This document shows, one piece after another, positions 1-9,567 of a stretch of 64,000 bases of DNA. The notes beneath the pieces were generated by a model. The model did not search any database. It was given only the letters and a program-made list of their open reading frames with translations, and was not told the origin of the DNA. The position numbers and the translations under genes were made by a program. Position 1 is the first letter of the stretch. Every line of letters starts with the position of its first letter. This DNA comes from Pseudomonas sp. Irchel 3H7 (GTDB lineage: Bacteria; Pseudomonadota; Gammaproteobacteria; Pseudomonadales; Pseudomonadaceae): positions 317,674-381,673 of the forward strand of contig NZ_FYEA01000004.1 in the NCBI RefSeq assembly GCF_900187605.1. The letters are read 5' to 3'.

Positions 1-877
1 ACGGATCGGGGTGATCGAAGCTGACGGTGCCGATGGTGTTGAAACGGCGCAGGTCGTATTTGTACGGCACGTTGTTGCCGTGCCAGGCGACCACGTTCAG
101 CGGCGAGTGATTGAGTTCGGTGGCCCATAGCTGGCCGAGGAATTTCTGCACCAGCGTGGTCGGCTGCTGGAGGTTCTCGTAAGCGGCGACCGGGGTGAGG
201 AAGTCACGCGGATTGGCCAGACCGTTGCTGCCGATCGGCCCCAGATCCGGCAGGCGCAACGGCGCGCCATGGTTCTCGGCGACGTAGCCGCGTGCTTGCG
301 GGTCGAGCAATTCGACACGGAATTTGAGGCCGCGCGGCAGCACGACGATTTCCAGCGGCGCCACTTCCAGCACACCGAGTTCGGTGGCGATGCGCAATCG
401 ACCGAGTTGCGGCACCAGCAGCAGTTCGCCGTCGGCGTTGAAAAACACGCGTTCCATCGAACGGTTGGCGACGTAGTTGTAGATGCTGATGCCGGACGGC
501 TTTTCCGCGCCAGCGTTGGCGACCATGCTCACCAGACCGTCGATGAAATCGGTTGGCTCGGCCGGGATCTCCAGCGGATTCCAGCGCAGGCGATTGGGCG
601 TCACTTCGCCCAAAGGACCGCCGGCCAGTTGTCTTTCCAGTTTGACGAAGGCCGGGTGATTGGCCGAAGGCTGAATCCGGTACATCCAGGTGCGCCGCGC
701 TTCACTGCGGGTCATGGTGAACGCGGTGCCGGAGAACAATTCGGTGTAGAGACCGTACGGCGCTTTTTGCGGAGAATTCTGGCCGACGGGTAGCGCGCCG
801 GGCAACGCTTCAGAGCTGAATTCGTTGCCGAAACCGGACTGATACGCCAGCGCCTGAGCGGTTGAATCGAGGTTCAT
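1..877 (-). CDS. hmgA: Homogentisate 1,2-dioxygenase, 5' part (runs off the window)
   Basis: The visible 292 N-terminal residues (family about 430) begin [20 protein letters not shown] and continue through the cupin-like N-terminal domain typical of homogentisate 1,2-dioxygenase (for example [16 protein letters not shown] and [21 protein letters not shown]). The enzyme opens the ring of homogentisate to maleylacetoacetate using Fe(II), in cytoplasmic phenylalanine/tyrosine catabolism. The metal ligands lie in the C-terminal part outside the window. The start at 877 has a good GGAGG-like site just upstream. It is divergent from an IclR regulator (1042, +), the usual hmgA/hmgR arrangement in Pseudomonas, so repression by HmgR is expected. 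Reading frame is intact up to the edge. Confidence 0.95.
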   Translation of the reverse strand, partial: MNLDSTAQALAYQSGFGNEFSSEALPGALPVGQNSPQKAPYGLYTELFSGTAFTMTRSEARRTWMYRIQPSANHPAFVKLERQLAGGPLGEVTPNRLRWNPLEIPAEPTDFIDGLVSMVANAGAEKPSGISIYNYVANRSMERVFFNADGELLLVPQLGRLRIATELGVLEVAPLEIVVLPRGLKFRVELLDPQARGYVAENHGAPLRLPDLGPIGSNGLANPRDFLTPVAAYENLQQPTTLVQKFLGQLWATELNHSPLNVVAWHGNNVPYKYDLRRFNTIGTVSFDHPDP

Positions 878-954
878 GGAGCCTCCTGAACAGGGAGTCG
901 GCAGTGGCCCATCGCTCTGGCTCAGAGGTTTCGGCACGCCGGGGTTGTTATTAT

Positions 955-980
955 CGTAATTCGATTACGCATAACGTAAT
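955..980. promoter_or_regulatory. Probable HmgR operator (three alternating half-sites)
   Basis: In the 164-bp gap between hmgA and hmgR, CGTAAT (955-960), ATTACG (964-969) and CGTAAT (975-980) form a perfect 15-bp palindrome with a 3-bp spacer plus a third half-site 5 bp further on. HmgR of P. putida is known to repress hmgABC from a palindromic operator in the equivalent gap. Assignment to HmgR here rests on position and symmetry only. Confidence 0.65.
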
Positions 981-1041
981 TTGCTCGCTATCCAGCGTCA
1001 AGCTATAAAGACGCCCATTCGTTTCGGAACCCGGCCGCACC

Positions 1042-1821
1042 ATGGAAAAAACCAGCGACAGCAACGGCAAACAGAAAGTCCGCTCCGCCGAAGTCGGCAC
1101 CGACATCCTCAAGGCCCTGGCCGAGTTGTCGCCGTCCACTTCGTTGTCGCGACTGGCCGAACATGTGCAAATGCCGGCGAGCAAGGTTCACCGCTATCTG
1201 CAGGCGTTGATCGCCTCAGGATTTGCCGAGCAGAACACCGCGACCAACCATTACGGCCTCGGCCGCGAAGCCTTGCGTGTAGGCCTCGCCGCACTCAACA
1301 GTATGGACGTGCTGAAAGTCGCCGCCCTGCCGTTGGCCGAACTGCGCGACGAACTCAACGAAACCTGCTTTCTGGCGGTGTGGGGCAACCAAGGCGCAAC
1401 CGTTGTGCACATCGAGCCGGCGGTGCGTGCAGTGACGGTGGTGACGCAATTGGGTTCGGTATTGCCGTTGCTCAGTTCATCAACCGGGCTGGTATTCAGC
1501 GCTTATCTGCCACATCGCGAAACCGATGATTTGCGCGTTCAGGAGATTGCCGCTGCCGATCATCCGCTGAAGGACGAGAAGACTTACGTATCACTGTGTG
1601 AACAGATCCGCGAACGCGGTCTGCATCATGTGCATGGTTTGCTGATGCCGGGTGTGGATGCGTTGTCCGCACCGGTGTTCAACGCTGTCGGCCAGGTCGC
1701 CGCCGTGCTGACCATTGTCGGCCCGACCTCGCTGTTCCACGCCGACGAAAACGGCCCGGCGGCGCAGCGGTTGCTGGCGGCGACGCGGGCCGTGAGTTGG
1801 CGGATGGGTTATGAACGATAA
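1042..1821 (+). CDS. hmgR: IclR-family transcriptional regulator of homogentisate degradation
   Basis: 259 residues. An N-terminal winged helix-turn-helix of IclR type (residues about 18-75: VGTDILKALAEL, LSRLAEHVQMPASKVHRYLQAL) is followed by the IclR effector-binding domain (about 85-255: LAELRDELNETCFLAVWG, VLPLLSSSTGLVFSAYLP). It lies divergent to hmgA and over the shared palindromic gap. In Pseudomonas HmgR is a repressor released by homogentisate, so that role is inferred here from family plus position. The ATG at 1042 is the only good start before the HTH. It ends 41 bp before the convergent end of the large toxin-like gene, and no terminator is visible between them. Confidence 0.88.
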   Translation: MEKTSDSNGKQKVRSAEVGTDILKALAELSPSTSLSRLAEHVQMPASKVHRYLQALIASGFAEQNTATNHYGLGREALRVGLAALNSMDVLKVAALPLAELRDELNETCFLAVWGNQGATVVHIEPAVRAVTVVTQLGSVLPLLSSSTGLVFSAYLPHRETDDLRVQEIAAADHPLKDEKTYVSLCEQIRERGLHHVHGLLMPGVDALSAPVFNAVGQVAAVLTIVGPTSLFHADENGPAAQRLLAATRAVSWRMGYER

Positions 1822-1862
1822 ACGCTTTACGCATTGAGCGAGCAGCAAGTGCTCAAAAGCGG

Positions 1863-4800
1863 TCAATGAACGGTTGTTTTACTCAGTCCGGAACTGGCAC
1901 TTTCCATCAATGTGTTGAAGAACTCGACCAGCATCTCTTTCAACTCTTCCTGGCCTGTGTAGTAAGTGACCAGCTCCGCGACCGTCCGCGCATCTTCGAA
2001 CAAACTGAGCAAGGACCGTTGTGCATGGGTGATTTCCTTGACGGGAGCACCCGCAGCTGCGGCCTGGCCCAACGTCATCAGCCCGGTCAGCGCTTCCTGG
2101 ACATGTCCCAGGGCAGCGCGGTAGTCACCTCGCTTGTCCGACTGTGAGGCGTCGTAGATGCTTTTCATCATCTGCACAGCCACCACGACAGTGCCCACGG
2201 GAGGCACCAGCAGGCTCACGATGTTCGCGGCCTTCAACAGGTTGTCGTAAATAATACCGGTGATTATTTCATTGAGACTGGTGGTGCGTTCGTCGATATC
2301 GCTCAATACACGGCGCACTCGCTCGTCATGGAAAGTGAACAGATCAGGCAATAACGAACGCTGCTGGGTGCGAATGACCGGTTTGGTATCGGCGGTTGCA
2401 ACCAGATTGTCGAAATAGTCGTTGATCACCTTTTGGTCGACCAGCAATATCCGCTGGCTGTAGTAATTCCTGAACGGGCCGTATCGAAAACGAATCGAAG
2501 GAATGAAATCAGCGATGGGCCGGAAGCTGACCAGATCCGGCGCGTCAGGCGTATAGAGCAAATCGAGCAACCCTGAAGACATCTTCAGTCGGAAAATATA
2601 AACGCCGCCAACCGTGCGGTCCCAGGCAGCCGTCAAACCCGGCTCGACGATGTTGAACTTATACAATCCGACGTCACCTTCGGCGACGCTATTCACAACT
2701 GACTGATAACCGCCACTTTCTTTCAGATTATCGATAGTCCGCTGGATAGCAGAGAAAGACTCTACTGACAGTCTGCCATTGGTAAAGTCGGCAAAAGCAT
2801 TGCGGTACATTTCACAGCGGATTCTTCGGGCGTGTACCGCGCGCTTGAACGCGTAGTCAGGATGAGCGCTGTTCTGATATTGCGCTTTCAGCATGGCGGT
2901 ATATCTGTCGCCGGGACGGAAAGTTTTCGACAGTGAGGACAGGTCTCGGATATCCAGTTTTTCAATGCTGGGATGGCCATTCACCAAATAGTATTTCGGG
3001 CTGAATTTCGTTTCGTAGCCCGGATGCACGGCCTCAAAGGCGAGTCCCTCAAGCAAAACGTCAGTAACGCTCTTACGAAACTCTTCGGTTTGAATAATGA
3101 TCTTGTCGGGATTGACCGAAACCTTGCTGCCACGAGCACGCAAAATGTCTTCTATCTGAGCTTTCACCGAGTCATAAGTGAACTGCTCGAACGTCGGAAA
3201 ACCATTGTCTCGTGCATCAACTGTAGACAGTGCCTTGAGTTCGGTGGTCAGACGCGAATAGCGCTTGCGGCCTTCGATGCCCAGTGCTCGATAACCAGCC
3301 GGAGCAATGGCCTTGTGCAGGGCAACCTCGGCTCGGTAAGCGATATTTACGTAGTCTGCCAACGGTGCCTTGAGATTCAGGCCAAGATCGACCGGCCGGC
3401 CATCGAGCGTGTAGCGGTAGCTCAGTTTTGTGGGAGCGCTGCCGAGCAACTTACCTGCTTCGTGCAGGTAGTCTGGATGGATCAGCAATGCAGCGTATTC
3501 ACGATCTGCGGACAATGCCGACTCCAGCCAGACGTTCGCCGCATAAACATCGGAAAATTTTTGCAGTTCAAATTCACCGCCAGGCGTTTTGACCAACATC
3601 AGCGACGGTACATATTCTCTGGCCGAAATGATCAGGACATCTTTCAACGCTGGTACTTGTGATTTGATTCCCAATCCCTGAATAGTCACCGTGGCGTCAT
3701 TGGCCATGGCTCGCGCGATGATATTCGCATCGGTGGAGTCCAGCTTTCCAGAGTGGCGAGCAACAAAAACTGCAAACGCCATCTGGCTGAAGAGGTAGTT
3801 GCGATAAGCCTCTTGGTAATCAACCGAGGGCGAGGATGCAAGGCTGCTGGTAAATTCCAGTCGCAGGTTGCGACTCTCCAACCACTGCTCAAGCGCCACC
3901 GTCGTCAGCCGACTTGCGTCGGGAACGCCGATGATAGTCAGGGCGGCTTTATAACCATTGTCATGCAGACCGAAAACGATAAATTCTGTCAGCGTGCGGG
4001 TTTCTTCCTGTTCGATAGTACGCCCGGCAACTTGCAGAGTGTACGAGCTCTGGACACTTATCGCTTCTGGATCCAGGTGCTCACCGAGAACCCTGTCCGC
4101 CCATTCAGCGAACGTACGCACCACATAATCCTTAAACGAAAAACACGCATCGAACGCGCTTGAAAACGCAGCCTGGTATTGATCCTTGGATTCTTCAAGC
4201 TCGTTATATCGTTGTTGAATATCGCTACCAGCGCCATGGAGCCAAACCGGCCAGTCGGTGCGTTTCAACGCAGTCCGAAGCAGATAGAAGCGGGTGTTGA
4301 TACCGTAGCGCAGAACATGCAGGCCTTGATTGTCCTGCAACACCGAGGTAAGCGGATTTTCCAGTTGTTCCCGACCACTGAACAAGGATGACACGCTTTC
4401 AAGCTGGCCTTTGAGATGAGTCTCTACACAAAAGGCGTGAGGACTTCGCGTACCCTTCAGGTATCTGATCTGGTCACTACCCAAGGACAATCGCTGCTGA
4501 AGTTTGCTGTGCAAATCGGTATTTTTTTCAAAAAACTCAAAGCCGTATTCCGGCGTGTGCACGAGATAGGACGTCGACTCGTTGAGCAGCGGCATTTCTG
4601 CATCCGGACGCTCGGCGTTGTCCAGAACGAAACAGGGCTGACGTGACAGAAGGTAATCCTGCGTCGGGCGCAGGTTGACTTCAAACGCTGCGCGACCGGA
4701 GTCTGCGTCAAGAAGATGAGCGAATCTCTCACCCAACAGGGCATCAAAATTGTTGGCCATGACCGACAGGGACAGCTCTGCACTCGTGACCACGGCGTAC

Positions 4801-5327
4801 GCTTCGATGAAAGTCTGCTTATTCGACAGAGGTGCAGTGTCCGGGCGAATGGTTTTCGCTGGCGCCGCCCAGAACTTTGCGATCTCGGTTCGCAACGTTT
4901 TTTCCAGTCCTGCAGCTACAGCCGCGATCAGATCCTCGACAATAAACGTATTCAGAACATTGACTTTGAATTGCTCACTGAACGTGTCCGGCAGAAAAAA
5001 CACACCATCGCCGCCCACTATGTAAGCGGGGCTGACGTTGTTATCCAGACAATGAACTGTGACGTCCCAAAGAGTGCCTGAAGGCCGGTTTTCATTGGCG
5101 GGAAAAGCAGGATCCGTATTGATATAGACTTTGTCGATATCGACCGTTTTACCCAAGCGCTTTAACTCACTCCCAAGCAAGTTGCGAAGAATATCCAGCA
5201 CGCTTGGCATGGCGTCGATGATCTTGAATAGACCTGCTTTTGCCTGGCTGGCCTTTTTCCACTCTTCAGCCCACGTAACTTGCTCACCCAATGAACCACG
5301 CATCAAACTTTTAAATAACTTGGCCAC
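1863..5327 (-). CDS. Large toxin-like protein (DUF6543 / dermonecrotic-toxin-like)
   Basis: 1154 residues, no signal peptide. Segments such as YTPDAPDLVSFRPIADFI followed by YYSQRILLVDQKVIND (about residues 920-975) and a C-terminal hydrophobic stretch plus GDYRAALGHVQEAL (about 1040-1095) resemble the very large Pseudomonas proteins annotated as dermonecrotic-toxin domain or DUF6543. No catalytic motif could be identified, so the activity is unknown. The gene looks clearly richer in A and T than its neighbours, as does its upstream gap (5328-5481), which suggests acquisition by transfer. No immunity gene, chaperone or secretion gene is adjacent. It could be an effector exported by a secretion system encoded elsewhere. 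The start at 5327 follows a weak GGAAG site. Confidence 0.6.
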   Translation of the reverse strand: MAKLFKSLMRGSLGEQVTWAEEWKKASQAKAGLFKIIDAMPSVLDILRNLLGSELKRLGKTVDIDKVYINTDPAFPANENRPSGTLWDVTVHCLDNNVSPAYIVGGDGVFFLPDTFSEQFKVNVLNTFIVEDLIAAVAAGLEKTLRTEIAKFWAAPAKTIRPDTAPLSNKQTFIEAYAVVTSAELSLSVMANNFDALLGERFAHLLDADSGRAAFEVNLRPTQDYLLSRQPCFVLDNAERPDAEMPLLNESTSYLVHTPEYGFEFFEKNTDLHSKLQQRLSLGSDQIRYLKGTRSPHAFCVETHLKGQLESVSSLFSGREQLENPLTSVLQDNQGLHVLRYGINTRFYLLRTALKRTDWPVWLHGAGSDIQQRYNELEESKDQYQAAFSSAFDACFSFKDYVVRTFAEWADRVLGEHLDPEAISVQSSYTLQVAGRTIEQEETRTLTEFIVFGLHDNGYKAALTIIGVPDASRLTTVALEQWLESRNLRLEFTSSLASSPSVDYQEAYRNYLFSQMAFAVFVARHSGKLDSTDANIIARAMANDATVTIQGLGIKSQVPALKDVLIISAREYVPSLMLVKTPGGEFELQKFSDVYAANVWLESALSADREYAALLIHPDYLHEAGKLLGSAPTKLSYRYTLDGRPVDLGLNLKAPLADYVNIAYRAEVALHKAIAPAGYRALGIEGRKRYSRLTTELKALSTVDARDNGFPTFEQFTYDSVKAQIEDILRARGSKVSVNPDKIIIQTEEFRKSVTDVLLEGLAFEAVHPGYETKFSPKYYLVNGHPSIEKLDIRDLSSLSKTFRPGDRYTAMLKAQYQNSAHPDYAFKRAVHARRIRCEMYRNAFADFTNGRLSVESFSAIQRTIDNLKESGGYQSVVNSVAEGDVGLYKFNIVEPGLTAAWDRTVGGVYIFRLKMSSGLLDLLYTPDAPDLVSFRPIADFIPSIRFRYGPFRNYYSQRILLVDQKVINDYFDNLVATADTKPVIRTQQRSLLPDLFTFHDERVRRVLSDIDERTTSLNEIITGIIYDNLLKAANIVSLLVPPVGTVVVAVQMMKSIYDASQSDKRGDYRAALGHVQEALTGLMTLGQAAAAGAPVKEITHAQRSLLSLFEDARTVAELVTYYTGQEELKEMLVEFFNTLMESASSGLSKTTVH

Positions 5328-5481
5328 AACACTTCCTTACTTGACTATTCAGAGCTGCGAGTGCAGCTATGCAGAGGGTCGCAAGGTAGTTTCTTTTTCA
5401 ATCAACATGAAGTTCGAACAATTTACAAAACATGCCAACAAACAACCAAAATCATTTTCACCAGCAAAAAAAATTAAAACA

Positions 5482-8037
5482 CTAAGCCAATATCCCTATC
5501 AACTTTGCTTTCGCCACTGCCTGAGTTCTGCGCTCCACCCCCAACTTCCCATTAATCCGTCTCGCATGTGTTTTTACTGTATGTAACGAAATAAAAAGTT
5601 GTTCTGCAACTTGCTGATTCGAAGCACCTTGAGCAATCAACATCAGCACTTCGCGCTCACGCCGACTGAGGCCCGACGCCAGATCAGGGTTATCGCATTG
5701 CCTGGCAGGAATCTGCTTGGCAGACACTGTTCCGAGACTGCCCCGGCGTAATTCCCACTCCCGCATGGCGTGCTGCAATTGACAGCGCTCCACCAGCATT
5801 CCGGCACGCTGGAAAGCTTGCTGCGCCGCCTCTGTGTCACCGTTCGATTCGGCCAACTGGGCGAAGGCCAGCAGCAACTCCGTTTCCGCCGTCAACATGC
5901 CTCTGGCCTGCGCCTGATTGAGCAATCGTTCAATGGTTGGCAGACAGTTTTCATCCGGATTCAACTGCGTATGCGCGCAGGCCAGCAGGTATTCAATGCG
6001 GATAATCAGCTCGAAAGTGGCGGGCGGCGCCTGGAGTGCAGAGGGTCCACGGTAATGCCTTAACAGCCGGCCCAACGCCTCTTGCACCAATTGCGGTCGC
6101 CCCTGCTGCAACCAGAACTGGCTGCTGACCTGAAGCACGACACCGCGATAGACCGTATCGGGAATCTGCCGCTGCTGCATGACCCTTTCGGCCTCGCGCA
6201 GGCGCTCGAAAGCGCAGGCATAATCGCCTCGATTGCCGGCCAGTTGAGCCTGCCCGAGGTAGCCATACAAGACCCGCTTGTCTTCACTGCGCAAACAATC
6301 TTCAAGACCTCGGCTGAACAGATCCGCAGCCTGCTCTTCCAGACCCATGCACAGCGCCAGCCGACCTCGTCGCAGGGCAATTCGGCCCAGCAGCGGCGTG
6401 GGCACCAGGGTGCGCTGACGCAGCAAATGCTCAATGTCCACCAGCAGACTTTCGGCACGCGCGGGCGCTCCTCGCTGCTCGAGCCATTGCGCATGATCAA
6501 GCTCCAGCAACCCTTCGAGCAACAGGGAGCCATGCGCGCGCGCCAGGCACAGCGCCTCGCGGTTGAGAGCATGGGCCTGATCGAGTTCACCGCACAGTAA
6601 CGCCTGTTGCGTCAGTCCCGACAGACACATCAGACGGGCTTGCCAGGCATCGTCGGTCAACGCTGACAATGCCTCCTGGAAACAGGCGCGCGCCGGCTCC
6701 ATTTGCCCCTGCAAGTGGCAGAGCCAACCTTGTTGCGCCTGCCAACGTGCCAGCAGTTGCTGCTCCAGATGCTTCGTCGGCTGCGGCATGAAGCGGACGA
6801 GATGAGCCATGCATTGCGCGGCCTGTTCGAATCGGCCGGCGAACAGCAATGCCCCCGTGACCAGCCCGATCAATTGCGGTGTCATCAAGGTCAGCTCGCG
6901 ACTTTGCTGCTCATGCAAGCGCAACAGCAGGACGACCGTCTGGTCTTCCAGCAGATCCTCGAAGCTCAAATGCTGCAACAGGCTTACGGCCGTTTCGTAC
7001 TCTTCGGCCAACAACGCTTGCTCGAACGCTGCTCGCCAATCCTGCACCGCAGTGAACCACTGACAGGCGCGCCGATGCCACGAACGCGCACACGGCCAAT
7101 GCGACTCCTGCATGATTCGCGACAGCGGGCGAAAAACCTGCAGCCAATCGACGGATTCCTGCCAAGGCTCGATAAAGCAGCCCAGCACTTGCAGGTCATG
7201 CAACAGCTGTGCGCCTTCGCCGGGGCCAAATAAATGCTCGCATAATGGCGCGTTGAACCGCGGCAATTGGGCCAGAACACGCCATGCCTCATCCTGCTCT
7301 GGCGTCAGGTTGCTGAAGAGTTCGTGCTGCAGATAATCGAGCAGGGTGTCGACACGCTGTTGTGGCTGCAGCTTTTGCGACCAGTCGCACTTTTGCAGGA
7401 GCGCCATACGCGCACCCGCGCACCAGCCGCCAGTACGCTGGATGATACCGGCGGCGACACGGTCCGCCTGGTCTGGCGGCAAATGGCGCAACACCGGTAC
7501 AAGCTCATCGCGGGTCAGTGCCAGGCTGGCGCGATCGGATTCGTAGAGTTCGTCATCGAGCAACAGGCGCGGCCAGTTGCACTGTGGCCGGCGGCGAGTG
7601 CTGATCCACCAGGTGAGCGCCGGGCTGCTGACCGCCAACAAACGATCCAGTAAAGCATCCAGAGCCGGATCCGGCAGACGGCTGTAATCGTCGATAAACA
7701 GCGAAGTTGTCCTGGGCCAACGTGCCAACTCCGCCATCAGTTGCGCAACGTCAAGGTCCTCGACCAGCCCGAGCACCTGAGTCAGACGCAGGCAAAACTC
7801 CTCGCAGCTGAGCGCTGCTCCCGCCAGCGGCAGCCAAATCGTCTCGCAGTCTGCACGCACCTGCAGAAGACATTCGCTGAGCAGTGCGGTTTTGCCACTG
7901 CCAGCGGGTGCGCACAACAGCCTGACCCGCGCGTTCGAAGCCAGAAGAGGCGCAATCAAGCGAGGGCGAGGCTGGTGATGTGAAGAAAGTCTGGGCAGAA
8001 ATCCGGGTCGATCCAGGCACGGGGTCATGGCGGTCAT
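5482..8037 (-). CDS. MalT-like LuxR-family ATP-dependent regulator
   Basis: 851 residues. A P-loop (CAPAGSGKT, about 42-50) and a Walker B-like LFIDDY (about 110) mark a STAND-type NTPase. A long helical TPR-like region (about 350-750) is followed by a C-terminal LuxR HTH (about 790-851, LSRREREVLMLIAQGASNQQ, then HTVKTHARRINGKL). This is the MalT/AlkS architecture: an inducer and ATP drive oligomerisation and promoter activation. It lies downstream of, and in the same direction as, the DUF1302/DUF1329 pair but is separated from it by a terminator, so it may regulate that pair or act elsewhere. The ATG at 8037 has AAGG 9 nt upstream. MTPCL at 8028 is an alternative start. The inducer is unknown. 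Confidence 0.85.
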   Translation of the reverse strand: MTAMTPCLDRPGFLPRLSSHHQPRPRLIAPLLASNARVRLLCAPAGSGKTALLSECLLQVRADCETIWLPLAGAALSCEEFCLRLTQVLGLVEDLDVAQLMAELARWPRTTSLFIDDYSRLPDPALDALLDRLLAVSSPALTWWISTRRRPQCNWPRLLLDDELYESDRASLALTRDELVPVLRHLPPDQADRVAAGIIQRTGGWCAGARMALLQKCDWSQKLQPQQRVDTLLDYLQHELFSNLTPEQDEAWRVLAQLPRFNAPLCEHLFGPGEGAQLLHDLQVLGCFIEPWQESVDWLQVFRPLSRIMQESHWPCARSWHRRACQWFTAVQDWRAAFEQALLAEEYETAVSLLQHLSFEDLLEDQTVVLLLRLHEQQSRELTLMTPQLIGLVTGALLFAGRFEQAAQCMAHLVRFMPQPTKHLEQQLLARWQAQQGWLCHLQGQMEPARACFQEALSALTDDAWQARLMCLSGLTQQALLCGELDQAHALNREALCLARAHGSLLLEGLLELDHAQWLEQRGAPARAESLLVDIEHLLRQRTLVPTPLLGRIALRRGRLALCMGLEEQAADLFSRGLEDCLRSEDKRVLYGYLGQAQLAGNRGDYACAFERLREAERVMQQRQIPDTVYRGVVLQVSSQFWLQQGRPQLVQEALGRLLRHYRGPSALQAPPATFELIIRIEYLLACAHTQLNPDENCLPTIERLLNQAQARGMLTAETELLLAFAQLAESNGDTEAAQQAFQRAGMLVERCQLQHAMREWELRRGSLGTVSAKQIPARQCDNPDLASGLSRREREVLMLIAQGASNQQVAEQLFISLHTVKTHARRINGKLGVERRTQAVAKAKLIGILA

Positions 8038-8125
8038 CGGGTGAGCCTTCTTATCGTTGTGCGCTCACCCTAGCCCTCTCCCGTGCGCTTGTTGACGAGT
8101 ATTCAGCACGCTGATTGACGACCAT

Positions 8126-8153
8126 AAAAAAGGCGACCGTGCGGTCGCCTTTT
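8126..8153 (-). terminator. Rho-independent terminator of the DUF1302/DUF1329 pair
   Basis: AGGCGACC (8131-8138), loop GTGC and GGTCGCCT (8143-8150) form a perfect 8-bp stem. On the minus strand it is followed by a run of T, just after the stop of the DUF1329 gene. Confidence 0.85.
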
Positions 8154-8176
8154 GCGCTGCCGATGTATCAGAACCG

Positions 8177-9544
8177 TTACCGCACGCCCTCTGCGCGCAA
8201 GGCCGATGGCGTGTAGTCAGCTGCCTTGGCTTCGAAGCCGAACTCGAAACTGTGCTTCTCTTCGTTCTTCATTCCCAGGGCAATGTAGCGACCGGCGATG
8301 ATGTCGTAGAGCGCTTCGAGGGTATAGGCCTGCGCCTGGTGATCGTAGTAGTACTGAGCATGCCCTTCGGCGACACGCCACAGTTGCCCGCGACCGTCGT
8401 AGTGATCGGCGAGCGCCACCTGCCAGCTGTCCTCGTCGATGTACATGTGGCGCTTGGCGTAGATGTGCCGCTCGCTCGGTTTCACCGTGCCGATCACTTC
8501 CCAGACGCGGTGCAGTTCATAGCGGGTAAGGTCCTGATTGATGTGGCCAGCCTTGACGATGTCGTCGTATTTCAGGCTCGGCGAATCGAGTTTGTAGCTG
8601 TTGTAAGGAATGTACATTTCCTTCTTGCCGACCAGTTTCCAGTCATAGCGATCCGGTGCACCGGAGAACATGTCGAAGTTGTCCGAGGTGCGCAGACCAT
8701 CGGCGGCGGTACCCGGGCCGTCATAGGCCACTTGCGGCGCACGACGCACCCGACGCTGGCCGGCGTTGTAGATCCAGGCCAGACGCGGCTCTTTCACCTG
8801 ATCGAGCGTTTCATGCACCAGCAGCACGTTACCGGCCAGCCGCGCCGGCGCGGTCACCGACTGTTTGAAAAAGGTCAACACGTTGGCGGCTTTTTCCGGA
8901 TCGAGATCCTTCATCAGTTGCGGCACGGCGATCTCTTCTTCAAAGCGGATCGGCGTGTAGCTGCCGTTAGTCTGCGGCGTCACCTGGGTGATGATGCGCC
9001 GCAGGTTACCGCCGTGATATCGGGTGATGTGGTTCCACAACACCTCCACACCGTTCTTCGGAATCGGGAATGCGTAGTAGCGGTTGCCTGTGAAGTTGGC
9101 CAGGCCATTACCATCGTTGATACTGGTGACATTCAGCGCGCTGCGTTTGGCCGACTCATAGATCTCCGCTGGCACGGCGACGGTGCGATGGGTCGGGTAA
9201 ACCGGGATTTTGTAGGTTTCGGGGTAACGTTTGAACATCGCCACCTGACCGTCGGACAGCTTGTCCTTGTACTTGTCGACGTTGGCCGCGGTGATCGTGA
9301 ACAGCGGTTTCTCGTTGGCGAACGGGTCGGCGAGGAAGCCTTTGCTGTCCACCGCACCGGCGTTTTTCGGGATGCCACCGGTCCATGCCGGAATCGAACC
9401 GTCAGCGTTGCCAGCCTTCTCGGCGCCGAGTGGCGTCAGGCTGGTGCCAAGTTTGTTGGCTTCATCCGGCGACACCGCCGCCATCACATTGGCCGCCAGC
9501 AGACTCAGCGCCAGCACACCACATTGCAGAATCGTTTTGCGCAT
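8177..9544 (-). CDS. DUF1329 family periplasmic/outer-membrane protein
   Basis: 455 residues with an N-terminal signal peptide (MRKTILQCGVLALSLLAANV, cleavage after AMA). The mature part has the DUF1329 hallmarks: an early AWTGGIP motif, then EVLWNHITRYHG, an RRAPQVAYDGPG segment and the late DEDSWQVALADHYDGRGQLW motif, which resembles LolB/LppX-like lipid-handling folds. DUF1329 genes are regularly paired with DUF1302 genes, as here (23 bp apart), and are often near hydrophobic-substrate catabolism or RND exporters. The function is not proven, and a role in envelope transport of a hydrophobic molecule is inference. The start at 9544 is preferred over 9553 because the AAGG site lies about 9 nt upstream of it. 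Confidence 0.85.
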   Translation of the reverse strand: MRKTILQCGVLALSLLAANVMAAVSPDEANKLGTSLTPLGAEKAGNADGSIPAWTGGIPKNAGAVDSKGFLADPFANEKPLFTITAANVDKYKDKLSDGQVAMFKRYPETYKIPVYPTHRTVAVPAEIYESAKRSALNVTSINDGNGLANFTGNRYYAFPIPKNGVEVLWNHITRYHGGNLRRIITQVTPQTNGSYTPIRFEEEIAVPQLMKDLDPEKAANVLTFFKQSVTAPARLAGNVLLVHETLDQVKEPRLAWIYNAGQRRVRRAPQVAYDGPGTAADGLRTSDNFDMFSGAPDRYDWKLVGKKEMYIPYNSYKLDSPSLKYDDIVKAGHINQDLTRYELHRVWEVIGTVKPSERHIYAKRHMYIDEDSWQVALADHYDGRGQLWRVAEGHAQYYYDHQAQAYTLEALYDIIAGRYIALGMKNEEKHSFEFGFEAKAADYTPSALRAEGVR

Positions 9545-9567
9545 TGCAGTCATCCTTCTCGGGCAGA

